Assembly (NCBI GenBank): GCA_021801355.1
Contig: JAJYYB010000015.1
Coordinates: 1 to 44,647 of the forward strand
Direction of reading: 5' to 3'
Origin: Microcaldota archaeon
Lineage (GTDB): Archaea; Micrarchaeota; Micrarchaeia; Micrarchaeales; Micrarchaeaceae
DNA: 44,647 nucleotides
Shown here: piece after piece, positions 33,956 to 41,848 of the stretch
Position numbering within the stretch: position 1 is the first letter of the stretch
Layout: each line of letters begins with the position of its first letter
Notes under the pieces: model-generated
Told to the model about the DNA's origin: nothing
The model's input: the letters and a program-made list of their open reading frames with translations, nothing else
Databases searched by the model: none
Translations under genes and position numbers: made by a program

Positions 33956-34255
33956 TTGGAGTGCACAGACCCTAAATGCCCTATACATGGGGGGCTGAAG
34001 ACCCGTGGCGCAGAGATAGAGGGAATCGTAGTCAGCGCCAAGGCGAAGAAGACCGCCATAATAGAGCATTCGTACTCGACGTTCCTGAACAAGTACGAGC
34101 GTTCGCTCAGAAAGAACTCCAGGGTACCTGCATACAACCCAGAATGCTTGAATGCAGAGGTCGGTGATACAGTAGTGATAGCAGAGACGAGGAAGCTTAG
34201 CAAGACGAAATCTTTCGCCGTCACTAAGATAATAAAGAAGCATGAAGGTGCATAA
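33956..34255 (+). CDS. rps17: Ribosomal protein uS17 (S17P)
   Basis: Primary 16S-binding small-subunit protein. The only usable start in frame is TTG 33956, giving a 99-aa product; a stop lies four codons upstream. The N-terminus ECTDPKCPIHGGLKTRG has the archaeal Cys pattern, followed by the OB fold EGIVVSAKAKKTAIIEH and KNSRVPAYNPE. It follows rnp1 by 40 nt and precedes uL14 by 2 nt in the conserved order. Confidence 0.93.
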   Translation: MECTDPKCPIHGGLKTRGAEIEGIVVSAKAKKTAIIEHSYSTFLNKYERSLRKNSRVPAYNPECLNAEVGDTVVIAETRKLSKTKSFAVTKIIKKHEGA

Positions 34256-34257
34256 TC

Positions 34258-34656
34258 ATGAAGGCTTTAACAACAAGAATTTCGCGATCATTGATCCCGG
34301 GAAGCGTGATAACGTGCGCTGACAACAGCGGCGCTAGGACGCTGATGATAATAGGCAAGATAGGCAAGGCAGGGAGGAAAGGTAGGCTCGCAGCATCCGG
34401 ACTGGGCGATATAGTGATTGCCGCAGTAAAAAGTGGCACGCCGGCCTATGTCAAGAAGAAGGTCAGAGTCATAATTATAAGGCAGAAGCAACCGATAAGG
34501 AGGGCCGATGGTCTGCGCGTTAAGTTTGAGGACAATGCAGGCATACTCGTAACAGAAACTAACCTGCCCGTAGGCACTGAGGTAAAGGGCGCCATGGCTA
34601 GGGAGATAGTCGAGAGATACATAAAGCTCGCAGGCATAGCCTCGAGAGTAATATGA
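34258..34656 (+). CDS. rpl14: Ribosomal protein uL14 (L14P)
   Basis: A 132-aa large-subunit protein. VITCADNSGARTLMII, KKVRVIIIRQKQPIRRADG and LRVKFEDNAGILVTE are the family core and match known uL14 sequences closely. Its stop overlaps the start of uL24 (ATGA), so translation is coupled. Confidence 0.96.
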   Translation: MKALTTRISRSLIPGSVITCADNSGARTLMIIGKIGKAGRKGRLAASGLGDIVIAAVKSGTPAYVKKKVRVIIIRQKQPIRRADGLRVKFEDNAGILVTETNLPVGTEVKGAMAREIVERYIKLAGIASRVI

Positions 34657-35120
34657 TGTTGGTTCGCATGATAGAAAGCTCACAGCCAAAGAAACAGAGG
34701 CATTTCAGGTTCAACGCTGATATGCACCAGAGGCAGCACTTCCTCCATGCGCACATAGACGATGCGCTGAAGAAGAAGCTCGGGATAAAGAGGAACTCCG
34801 TACAGATATCAAAGGGTGACACAGTAAAGATAATGAATGGCTCGAAGAGGGGAACCACGGGCAAGGTGACGAGAGTCAACCTCAGGAGCGGCAGGGTGCT
34901 TATAGATTCATTGATGAAGAAGAATGCGCGGGGCAAGGAATTCGGGGTCTCTATAAGCGTTAGCAGCCTGTACATAACTGACTTGAAACTTGATGACAAA
35001 CAGAGGGCAGCTAAGTTGAAGGTCGCTGTTGCGCAAAAGCAGCCTGCGGAGCAGAAGCAACCGAAGGAGACTGCAGCACAGCCGACAACACAAGCACCTG
35101 CAGCTGCACAGAACAAGTGA
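34653..35120 (+). CDS. rpl24: Ribosomal protein uL24 (L24P)
   Basis: Assembly initiator of the large subunit, 155 aa. The KOW segment is ISKGDTVKIMNGSKRGTTGKV and the N-terminus SSQPKKQRHFRF matches archaeal uL24. The last ~35 residues are an unusual Gln/Pro/Ala/Lys-rich tail (QKQPAEQKQPKETAAQPTT), which the usual family lacks. The start at 34653 overlaps the uL14 stop. Confidence 0.94.
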   Translation: MMLVRMIESSQPKKQRHFRFNADMHQRQHFLHAHIDDALKKKLGIKRNSVQISKGDTVKIMNGSKRGTTGKVTRVNLRSGRVLIDSLMKKNARGKEFGVSISVSSLYITDLKLDDKQRAAKLKVAVAQKQPAEQKQPKETAAQPTTQAPAAAQNK

Positions 35121-35124
35121 TCTG

Positions 35125-35811
35125 ATGGGAAACAAAGGTAACAACAGGCACATAAAGGGTTTGACCACGCCAAAGTACCTTGGCATAGGGAAAAAACAGA
35201 ACGCTTACGTAATAAAGCCGCGAGCCGGAAGGCATACCTTGGGCAGGAGCATTGCGCTTTCTCTGCTTCTCAGGAAGTTAGGTATGGCTGATACTGCAAA
35301 GGATGCGGCCAAGATAATAAAGACAGGAAATGTACTGGTCAACAAGAAGGTCGTCAAGGACGTGAAGTTCCCTATCGGTCTGAGCGATATTATAGAGATA
35401 CCGGAAGCGAAAAAGTGCATCTCTGTAAGCATAGACGAGAGGGCGCACATAGAGACGAAGGAGAAGGACAGTGCCGAATACGGCTCGCAGCTATTCAAGG
35501 TAATAGGCAAGTATAAGACGCACGATAACCAGATAATGCTGAGGCTCCATGATGGAAGCGTGATCAAGGCAGACAAGAAGGTCATGGTGAACGACTCGGT
35601 CGCGCTTAACGACAAGGGCGCCATGGGCAAGGTGTTCAGCCTGCAGAACGGCGCCAAGTGCTTCGTGATAAACGGAGTACACGTAGGGACCTCAGGACTT
35701 GTGAAGTCGCTCGTCAATGGCACGATACAGACTGAGGCCTCGGTCCTGATAAAGCCAGAGCAGGGAGAGGAGTTCGAGACTCTTGTCAAGAATATAATGA
35801 TTACCGGCTGA
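35125..35811 (+). CDS. rps4e: Ribosomal protein eS4 (S4E)
   Basis: A small-subunit protein of archaea and eukaryotes, 228 aa. ATG 35125 (MGNKGNNRHIKGL) is chosen; upstream codons lie inside the uL24 tail. RSIALSLLLRKLGMADTAKD and NVLVNKKVVKDVKFPIG form the S4-like RNA-binding domain. KYKTHDNQIMLRLHDG and the C-terminal KOW-like part follow. It sits 4 nt after uL24 and 5 nt before uL5. Confidence 0.95.
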   Translation: MGNKGNNRHIKGLTTPKYLGIGKKQNAYVIKPRAGRHTLGRSIALSLLLRKLGMADTAKDAAKIIKTGNVLVNKKVVKDVKFPIGLSDIIEIPEAKKCISVSIDERAHIETKEKDSAEYGSQLFKVIGKYKTHDNQIMLRLHDGSVIKADKKVMVNDSVALNDKGAMGKVFSLQNGAKCFVINGVHVGTSGLVKSLVNGTIQTEASVLIKPEQGEEFETLVKNIMITG

Positions 35812-35816
35812 TCAAG

Positions 35817-36344
35817 ATGCAAGAAAAAGCGAGCGAAGGAAACCCTATGCGCAGGATATTCATAGATAAGGTAGTTATAAACATAGGTACCGGAAGCGAG
35901 CCACAACCGCAGGCAAACGCGAAGAGGCTGCTCGAGATAATATCAGGCGAGAAGCCGGCTGATGAGATATCAAGGAAGAGGAATCCTGCATTCAAGATAT
36001 CGCAGGGGCAGAAAATAGGTGCATTTGTAACACTTAGGAGACAGAAGGCGATAGACATCGCGAAGAGGCTGCTCGAAGCTGCAGACAACAGAGTCAAGGA
36101 GCGCTCTATAACCAACAACTCGCTCAGCTTCGGCATAAACGAGTACATAGATATAAGCGGCGTGAAGTACGACCCGAAGATAGGCATGCTGGGCATGAAC
36201 GTAAGCGTCTCGTTTAAGAGGCCGGGAATGCGCGTAGGTACGCGAAAGAGGAGGAGGGCTTACGTGCACAAGTCGCACAGCGTGATAAAGCCTGAAGAGA
36301 TAAAGGATTTCCTGGTAAAACAGTTCAACGTAAACATTGTGTGA
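35817..36344 (+). CDS. rpl5: Ribosomal protein uL5 (L5P)
   Basis: Binds 5S rRNA with uL18, 175 aa. MRRIFIDKVVINIGTG, ISRKRNPAFKISQGQKIGAF and FGINEYIDISGVKYDPKIGM match the family. The end KPEEIKDFLVKQFNVNI is typical for archaea. It is followed by S14 after 11 nt. Confidence 0.95.
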   Translation: MQEKASEGNPMRRIFIDKVVINIGTGSEPQPQANAKRLLEIISGEKPADEISRKRNPAFKISQGQKIGAFVTLRRQKAIDIAKRLLEAADNRVKERSITNNSLSFGINEYIDISGVKYDPKIGMLGMNVSVSFKRPGMRVGTRKRRRAYVHKSHSVIKPEEIKDFLVKQFNVNIV

Positions 36345-36355
36345 GGAGTGGGCAG

Positions 36356-36514
36356 ATGCAAATAAAATTAGATGATAGAGCGAAGGGCAAGGGCACGAGG
36401 AAGTGCAGGATTTGCGGCACTAGCCGCGGAGTCGTAAGGTCGCACAAGCTTTACATCTGCAGGCGCTGCTTCAGGGAGGTAGCAAAGAGCATAGGTTTCA
36501 AGAAATACGGGTGA
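36356..36514 (+). CDS. rps14: Ribosomal protein uS14 (S14P), zinc-binding type
   Basis: A short 52-aa gene between uL5 and uS8. The translation starts MQIKLDDRAKGKGTRKCRIC and continues through GVVRSHKLYICRRCFREVA, giving the CxxC..CxxC zinc site of archaeal uS14, and ends with IGFKKYG. GAGGAGTGG upstream is a good ribosome-binding site. Position and motif make it certain. Confidence 0.96.
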   Translation: MQIKLDDRAKGKGTRKCRICGTSRGVVRSHKLYICRRCFREVAKSIGFKKYG

Positions 36515-36518
36515 TTAA

Positions 36519-36902
36519 ATGGTTGACATGCTTTCCGACGCCATAAACGTGATAAAGACCAACGAACGCATAGGCAGGAGGGAGTGCACAGTGCATTCCA
36601 CGAAATTCATAAAGGCCGTGCTGGGCGTCATGAAGGACAACGGTTACATAAGCGGTTACGATGAGGTGAAGGACGGGAAGTTCCTGAAGCTCAAGGTCTC
36701 CCTGTCAAACAGGATAAACAGCATAGGGGTGATAAGGCCTAGATTCGCAGTGGAGAGATCAAGGATAAACGTTTACGAGTCAAGGTACGTCCCGAGCAGG
36801 GATTTCGGAATGATAATAATGTCAACGCCAAAAGGGCTCATGACAAGCAAGCAAGCGAAGGAGCAGGGCGTAGGAGGAAGAATGATAGCGTACATGTACT
36901 GA
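36519..36902 (+). CDS. rps8: Ribosomal protein uS8 (S8P)
   Basis: Primary 16S-binding protein, 127 aa. MLSDAINVIKTNERIGRREC is the conserved N-terminus and DFGMIIMSTPKGLMTSKQAK followed by GVGGRMIAYMY is the archaeal C-terminus. It starts 4 nt after the uS14 stop. Confidence 0.96.
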   Translation: MVDMLSDAINVIKTNERIGRRECTVHSTKFIKAVLGVMKDNGYISGYDEVKDGKFLKLKVSLSNRINSIGVIRPRFAVERSRINVYESRYVPSRDFGMIIMSTPKGLMTSKQAKEQGVGGRMIAYMY

Positions 36903-36912
36903 GGTGCTTTTC

Positions 36913-37443
36913 ATGGAAGATGAGGTTAAAGTTGATATACCCGAGAAGATAACTGTGGAGATAAAGGAGGACCACGTATCTGTAAAAGGAGCGCTCGGCA
37001 CCAACACGAGAAAGTTCAACCAGCACCTTATGACGCTCAAGAAGGATTCGAACTCGATAGTGATAGAGCCTGCGCCGGAGAAACATCTCAACGAGAAGGC
37101 ATCGAATGCAGCCAAGGCTGTCGCAAAGGAGATACGCAATGACATGAAGGGCGTAGAGGAGTACTATGAGATAAAGATGCAGACTGTCTTCGAGCATTTC
37201 CCTATAACGGTTGAGATTAAGCCAGGCATTGTCAACATAAAGAACATGCTTGGTGAGAGGGACCTCAGGAAGGCCGCCATAATAGGGACGACCAAGATCG
37301 AGACCAAGGAGCAGACATTGAGGATCTACGGCACGAGCCTTGATGACGTCAAGCAGACCGCGCTGAACATAAGGAGCGCGTGCAAGATAAGGCATAGGGA
37401 CGACCGTACCTTCCAGGACGGAATATATTACGCATTGGAATGA
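36913..37443 (+). CDS. rpl6: Ribosomal protein uL6 (L6P)
   Basis: A large-subunit protein of 176 aa with two related halves. ATG 36913 (MEDEVKVDIPEKI) is preferred over GTG 36904; GAGGTG at 36901-36906 is a ribosome site complementary to the 16S 3' end CACCTC, and spacing suits 36913. SVKGALGTNTRKFNQ and FPITVEIKPGIVNIKNMLGE match the family. The C-terminal RDDRTFQDGIYYALE is typical. Confidence 0.95.
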   Translation: MEDEVKVDIPEKITVEIKEDHVSVKGALGTNTRKFNQHLMTLKKDSNSIVIEPAPEKHLNEKASNAAKAVAKEIRNDMKGVEEYYEIKMQTVFEHFPITVEIKPGIVNIKNMLGERDLRKAAIIGTTKIETKEQTLRIYGTSLDDVKQTALNIRSACKIRHRDDRTFQDGIYYALE

Positions 37444-37447
37444 TAAC

Positions 37448-37813
37448 ATGGCACTCAAGAAAAAAAACCACCCGACTTTTAGCATACCGAATTTCGGGGC
37501 AAAGGGGAGGAGTAGGGTAAGCGACAGGTGGCGCAAGCAGCGCGGGATAGACAACAAGAAGCGCACGAAGAAGAATTTCATGGGTGCGGAGCCTACCATA
37601 GGCTACGGCAACCCGGAGGAACTCAAGGGAGTCAGGCAGAATGGCAATAGGGCAGTGCTAGTGCATGATGTGAACGAGTTGCAGGAGGTCATAAGCAGTG
37701 CCAAGGGCGTTGACATAATCCTAGCGAGCACGCTCTCGGACAGAAAGAAGGCGATATTCACGAAGATAGCGCTTGAGCACAAGATACAGGTAACAAACGG
37801 TGTAATGAAATGA
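37448..37813 (+). CDS. rpl32e: Ribosomal protein eL32 (L32E)
   Basis: A 121-aa large-subunit protein. The archaeal/eukaryotic core reads RVSDRWRKQRGIDNKKR, EPTIGYGNPEELKGVR and AVLVHDVNELQEV. It overlaps eL19 by ATGA, so the two are coupled. Confidence 0.94.
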   Translation: MALKKKNHPTFSIPNFGAKGRSRVSDRWRKQRGIDNKKRTKKNFMGAEPTIGYGNPEELKGVRQNGNRAVLVHDVNELQEVISSAKGVDIILASTLSDRKKAIFTKIALEHKIQVTNGVMK

Positions 37814-38283
37814 GCATAAAGCTTACAAGGAGGCTCGCGGCAGAACTGATGGACAGAGGCGAGACAAGCATAAGGATAAAGCCTGCCTCGCTTGAGGAAG
37901 CAGAGAAGGCGATAACGAGGGATGACGTCAGGAGGCTGATAAAGAGCGGCGCAGTGTACGCAATCGCAGGGAAGAAGACGATGAGCTTCCATGCTATGGT
38001 AACGCACAAGAAGCGGGAGCAGGGACGCAGGCGCGGACCAGGAAGGCGCAGGGGCACTGCAAAGGCAAGGGGAGGTGTCGACTACAAGAAGATGATAAGG
38101 GGCCAGCGCAGGGTGCTCGCGGCGCTCAAGAAGGAGAAGGTTCTTGAGAACGAGAAGTTCAAGGAGTACTACAGGCTCGTTAAGGGAGGGCTTTTCTCAA
38201 GCAAGGCGACGCTGCTCAACAGGATAAAGAGCGATGGCATAGCGATACCTGATGAGAAGTTCGAGAAGCTGAGGCATATATGA
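37810..38283 (+). CDS. rpl19e: Ribosomal protein eL19 (L19E)
   Basis: A 157-aa basic, helical large-subunit protein. LTRRLAAELMDRGETSIRI, TRDDVRRLIKSGAVYAI and KKREQGRRRGPGRRRGTAKA are typical. The ATG overlaps the eL32 stop. The C-terminal helix KGGLFSSKATLLNRIKSDG is present, so the protein is full length. Confidence 0.95.
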   Translation: MSIKLTRRLAAELMDRGETSIRIKPASLEEAEKAITRDDVRRLIKSGAVYAIAGKKTMSFHAMVTHKKREQGRRRGPGRRRGTAKARGGVDYKKMIRGQRRVLAALKKEKVLENEKFKEYYRLVKGGLFSSKATLLNRIKSDGIAIPDEKFEKLRHI

Positions 38284-38296
38284 AAAGTTGGTGTTT

Positions 38297-38848
38297 ATGC
38301 ATAGATTGATAAGAGAGAGGAGGAAGGCCGCACTCACAAACTACAAGAGGAGGGTTGCTCTATTGAAGGGTGGGCAGCCCAGGGTTGTGGTAAGGAAGAC
38401 GAACACCGGTCTGATAATGCAGGTCATAACCTACGACCCGAAGGGCGACAAGGTATTGGCGGCTGCGCACTCATTCGAGCTTGGCAAGTTCAACTGGCCG
38501 GCGCACAAGAACATGCCGACAGCTTATCTCACAGGATTGCTTCTTGCAAGGAAGGCAAAGTCGATAGCCAAGGACGAGATGGTACTCGATATAGGGCTGT
38601 ACAAGCCAGTCAAGTCATCGCTAATATTCGCAGCTGCTAAAGGCTCGATTGATGGAGGCCTGAAGATAAAGGCCGATATAAAGGTCGATGAGACCAGGAT
38701 ACGCGGAGAACACATAGCCAAGTACGCGGGCTCGCTCAAGGGAGACGCTCTTAAGAAGCAGTTCTCCACATACACAAGCAAGAACATAGACCTAGCGAAC
38801 ATAGGAAAGCTTTTCGATGATGCTAAGAGCAAAATAATGAATGCGTGA
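38297..38848 (+). CDS. rpl18: Ribosomal protein uL18 (L18P)
   Basis: 5S rRNA-binding protein, 183 aa with start at ATG 38297 (MHRLIRERRKAALTNYKRR). TTG 38288 or GTG 38291 would add three residues. RVVVRKTNTGLIMQVITYDP, HKNMPTAYLTGLLLARKA and VLDIGLYKPVKSSLIFAA match the family. It overlaps uS5 by 8 nt if uS5 begins at 38841. Confidence 0.94.
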   Translation: MHRLIRERRKAALTNYKRRVALLKGGQPRVVVRKTNTGLIMQVITYDPKGDKVLAAAHSFELGKFNWPAHKNMPTAYLTGLLLARKAKSIAKDEMVLDIGLYKPVKSSLIFAAAKGSIDGGLKIKADIKVDETRIRGEHIAKYAGSLKGDALKKQFSTYTSKNIDLANIGKLFDDAKSKIMNA

Positions 38849-39539
38849 TTTATTGCCGATGCGTAAAAATTACCAGCGAAGAGACCGCAGGGATGATGCC
38901 CCACAGTTCAACATAGACCAGTGGGAGCCGAGGACCGAGCTCGGGAAGAGGGTCAAGGCCAGGCAGGTCACTTCGATAGAGCAGATATTCAACGAGGGCA
39001 GGCACATAACAGAGGCGGGCATAATAGACGCTCTGCTGCCGAACATAAAGAACGAGATAGTGGAGATAGCGAGCGTTCAGAGGATGACGAAGAACAACAG
39101 GAAGGCAAAGTACAGGGCCACCGCGATAGTCGGCGATGGAAACGGCCACGTCGGAGTCGGAGCGGCGAAGGACGTAGAGGTCAAGGCGGCGGTGGATTCG
39201 GCGATAGAGGTCGCGAAATTCAACATAATACCGATAATGCTGGGCTGCGGATCGTCTCAGTGCAGCTGTGGGACAAAACATAGCCTGCCGCTCATAATGA
39301 GGGGCAAGTGCGGAAGCGTTGAAGTAATACTAAAGCCTGCGCCGAGGGGACTTGGGGTAGTTGCCAACAAGCCTGTGAGGAAGATGCTGGAGATGGCCGG
39401 AGTTAGGGATCTTTGGAGCTTCTCAAGGGGTAGGACAAGGGTCAAGTACAACTCTCTTATGGCCACGTACAGGGCTCTGCAGAACATAAACTCGATAAAG
39501 AACATATCTGCGATAGCCGTAAACTACGCAAGCAAATAA
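38841..39539 (+). CDS. rps5: Ribosomal protein uS5 (S5P)
   Basis: Small-subunit protein near the decoding entrance, 232 aa. WEPRTELGKRVKARQVTSIE, NRKAKYRATAIVGDGNGHVG and CGSSQCSCGTKHSLPLIMRG are archaeal uS5 marks. ATG 38841 or ATG 38859 can start it. It is the last gene of the cluster: no uL30, uL15 or SecY follows. Confidence 0.95.
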   Translation: MRDLLPMRKNYQRRDRRDDAPQFNIDQWEPRTELGKRVKARQVTSIEQIFNEGRHITEAGIIDALLPNIKNEIVEIASVQRMTKNNRKAKYRATAIVGDGNGHVGVGAAKDVEVKAAVDSAIEVAKFNIIPIMLGCGSSQCSCGTKHSLPLIMRGKCGSVEVILKPAPRGLGVVANKPVRKMLEMAGVRDLWSFSRGRTRVKYNSLMATYRALQNINSIKNISAIAVNYASK

Positions 39540-39563
39540 AGCGCCTTTTACTTTTCTTTTTAA

Positions 39564-39586
39564 CCTATAGCAGTAGCTGCTATAGG
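39564..39586. terminator. Perfect inverted repeat after the ribosomal operon, likely terminator
   Basis: CCTATAGCAG, a 3-nt spacer TAG, and CTGCTATAGG make a perfect 10-bp stem. A T-rich run (CTTTTACTTTTCTTTTTAA) lies just before it, after the uS5 stop, which suits archaeal termination at oligo-T. On the other strand the downstream gene ends nearby, so it may serve both convergent transcripts. Confidence 0.5.
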
Positions 39587-39611
39587 CTCTAAGCGTTTAA
39601 AAAAAAGCCGA

Positions 39612-39890
39612 TTATTCCTTAAGAGAGGGCAACCATTTGTCTGTGAAGCTCCTCCTCCTTGATTTTGACCATGTCCTTGATGGGCTTATGTAACTGCCGT
39701 CTAGCATATGCTCTAGCTTCTGCGTGCCGTCCATATTCATGTGGCTAAGGCACAACTGTCTCTGCGTGATCTTTCCTATCTTTACTGCGAGGTTCCAACA
39801 GGTCGGCACTGCACATTTGGCAAGCATTATCTCCTTGAGTCTCCGGCTTTCGTCCTTGTTCAGGAAACTTGATTTTCTTGCACCAGCCAT
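39612..39890 (-). CDS. Hypothetical protein, 92 aa, possible zinc-binding
   Basis: I do not recognise it. The sequence is basic (MAGARKSSFLNKDESRRLKE start) with C26, C31, C47 and H50 in AKCAVPTC..QLCLSH, which could bind one zinc. No signal or membrane segment. The gene is convergent with the ribosomal operon and has a clear gap upstream. It might be an RNA- or DNA-binding small protein, but this is only inference. Confidence 0.55.
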   Translation of the reverse strand: MAGARKSSFLNKDESRRLKEIMLAKCAVPTCWNLAVKIGKITQRQLCLSHMNMDGTQKLEHMLDGSYISPSRTWSKSRRRSFTDKWLPSLKE

Positions 39891-40011
39891 AGATTAGTTT
39901 TTGAGCATAACGGTATTTATTCGTGTGCGTTTAGGCGCTTTCATTATGTAAAAATTTGTAAATATAAAAGCAGTTAAGTGGAAATCTGGGTGAATGGGAG
40001 TATGCATCTGT

Positions 40012-40770
40012 TTAGCTTGCACTTAAAGTTGACAGGTTGTTCCTGAGCCATCTCCTTGTTTCCTTGTAGTCCGGAAGCACAGATGAAACCTTTAACCAGA
40101 ACATTTTCGAGTGGTTCCTGAATTTTGTATGCGTAAGCTCGTGGACTATTATGTAATCGAGCATCTTCGGATCCGCCAGTAGCATCCTGAAATTTATCAT
40201 TATTGAATTGTCCGGACCACATGAGCCCATTACTTTGAGCGCATCCCGTATGATGACTCTTGGAACGGTACTGTTGAAGTAAATCTGGTTAAAGTTTTCT
40301 ATCCGCTCGACAAGATCCTTATGCACAGCTTCTGATATCAAGTTTATCGCAAGCCTTGCAGCTTTTTCATCTGCTTTTTCTCCGTCGTATTTCATGGGCA
40401 GCATGATTTTTACAGTGCTATCCTCCAAGAAATATGTTATCTTCTTTGCAGTTTGCGATGTATCGATTTCGATTGTGAAGCTCCTGCCCAATACTCGTAT
40501 TGACTGACCGTTTCGGAATGTGAGGTGATTTATTTGAGCGTAACGATTTGGATTCTTCTCTATCGAACGCTTGATCCTTTTGTAAAGGAGACCTGTTACA
40601 GTGCGGGACCTGATCGGTCCCATGTGCAATGGAAGCTCTATTACTATATGACCTGATTTGAATCTAGCGTAGGCGTTCTTTATCCTACGCCTTTCGACCT
40701 TTATCCCGAACTGTTTGCCTAGAATCTCTATAGGCGCAAACTCCTCCATTGAAGCATCCGTTTTCATCAT
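40012..40770 (-). CDS. DUF45/YgjP-like zinc metallopeptidase
   Basis: The C-terminal region contains YIIVHELTHTKFRNHSKMFW: the zinc-binding HELTH plus a downstream His-containing NHSKMFW, characteristic of YgjP-type (DUF45) minigluzincin proteins. The N-terminal ~120 residues are beta-rich, as usual for the family. Total about 252 aa from ATG 40770; the frame extends to 40791, so the start is not certain. Substrates of the family are not known. It is divergent from csl4. The role in an archaeon is unknown, and the family is widely spread in bacteria. Confidence 0.85.
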   Translation of the reverse strand: MMKTDASMEEFAPIEILGKQFGIKVERRRIKNAYARFKSGHIVIELPLHMGPIRSRTVTGLLYKRIKRSIEKNPNRYAQINHLTFRNGQSIRVLGRSFTIEIDTSQTAKKITYFLEDSTVKIMLPMKYDGEKADEKAARLAINLISEAVHKDLVERIENFNQIYFNSTVPRVIIRDALKVMGSCGPDNSIMINFRMLLADPKMLDYIIVHELTHTKFRNHSKMFWLKVSSVLPDYKETRRWLRNNLSTLSAS

Positions 40771-40913
40771 GAAGCAGCATGAATAAAGCACTTTTGATTG
40801 ATTAGTGACCTGATATGCGCTTACATGGCTTACTCTTGCGAAAAGGTTAAATCCCTTTGTTTCAAAATGCTTATGCTATTCATTCATTTTCTTATGAATG
40901 CATTTGTGGTAGG

Positions 40914-41579
40914 ATGAGTCAGGACAATCAGGAACTGGTTTTGCCGGGGGAGAGGCTCGCGACTGAGGAGGAGTTTGCCTCATCGGCGAATACTTACATA
41001 GAAAACGGGCAGATTTACTCTGCAATAGCAGGTAAGGTCAGCATAGCAGACGGCAAGATAAGCGTACACAATCAGAAGAAGGAGATAAAGAAGCTAAGGA
41101 GGAACATGCTTGTGCTTGGCACAGTTACGGACGACATGCGTGCAGTGCTTTTCGTGAAGCTTGATAACGTAGTTGCTGGAGGCAAGGAATACATGGCATT
41201 GAAGGACGGAAAGATCCTGCTGCCGAAGGAGAGACATGGTGACAGGGGCGGTAGGGGAGGCTTCAGGGGCGGCGACAGGAGGCCACAGATGCATCAAATG
41301 CCGCAGCAGACGCCAAAGCCGTGCGGCGTGGGTGATGTCATACTTGCGAGGGTGCTTGGGGAGGAGGATGACACCTATGCGCTCAAGTTGGACGAGCCGG
41401 AGACAGGGGTCGTTTATGCTATATGTGAAATATGCGGCGGAGAATTGGAAGAGAGCCACGACAGGAATGGTTTTGTATGCAAGAGCTGCAAGCATGTCGA
41501 GTACAGGAAGGTCAGCAGCCTCTACAAGAAACCTGACGAGATAGAACGTATACTTACTCATATTGAAGTGGGAAGATGA
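40914..41579 (+). CDS. csl4: Exosome subunit Csl4
   Basis: RNA-binding cap protein of the archaeal exosome. The 221-aa protein has an N-terminal domain (LPGERLATEEEF), an S1-like barrel starting near CGVGDVILARVLG, and a C-terminal zinc ribbon CEICGGEL..CKSCKH. A Gly/Arg/Asp-rich and Gln/Pro-rich insertion (GDRGGRGGFRGGDRR and following) lies between the N-terminal part and S1, longer than I would expect for the family. ATG 40914 is used; the stop overlaps the rpoL ATG. Confidence 0.9.
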   Translation: MSQDNQELVLPGERLATEEEFASSANTYIENGQIYSAIAGKVSIADGKISVHNQKKEIKKLRRNMLVLGTVTDDMRAVLFVKLDNVVAGGKEYMALKDGKILLPKERHGDRGGRGGFRGGDRRPQMHQMPQQTPKPCGVGDVILARVLGEEDDTYALKLDEPETGVVYAICEICGGELEESHDRNGFVCKSCKHVEYRKVSSLYKKPDEIERILTHIEVGR

Positions 41580-41848
41580 AAGTCAACGTAATAAAGAACG
41601 AATCTAAGGAGCTGGTGCTTGAATTTGAGACGAGCGATTTCTCCATACCGGACCTTATAGCCGGTGAGTTGCTAAAGAACGAGGATGTCGAGTTCGCTGG
41701 CGTTGCAAAGGACCATCCCGAGACTGGCAAGCCTACGCTGAATATAAAAACTGGGAAGAGGAAGGCGCAGGACACCCTTGAGAAGGCGCTCGATGACCTA
41801 GACGGCGAATTTGAGGACCTTAAGGCCCAGCTGTCCAAGGCAAAATGA
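41576..41848 (+). CDS. rpoL: RNA polymerase subunit L
   Basis: A 90-aa subunit (Rpb11/AC19-like) that pairs with RpoD in polymerase assembly. ELVLEFETSDFSIPDLIAGE and FAGVAKDHPETGKPTL match the archaeal family's LxxxxxxHTxxN..P region in altered form. Coupled to csl4 and to DUF99 by ATGA overlaps, making a three-gene operon. Confidence 0.88.
   Translation: MKVNVIKNESKELVLEFETSDFSIPDLIAGELLKNEDVEFAGVAKDHPETGKPTLNIKTGKRKAQDTLEKALDDLDGEFEDLKAQLSKAK

Noticed and set aside
36838-37599. Long minus-strand frame opposite uS8-uL6-eL32
   Set aside because: Shadow of well-identified ribosomal protein genes on the + strand.
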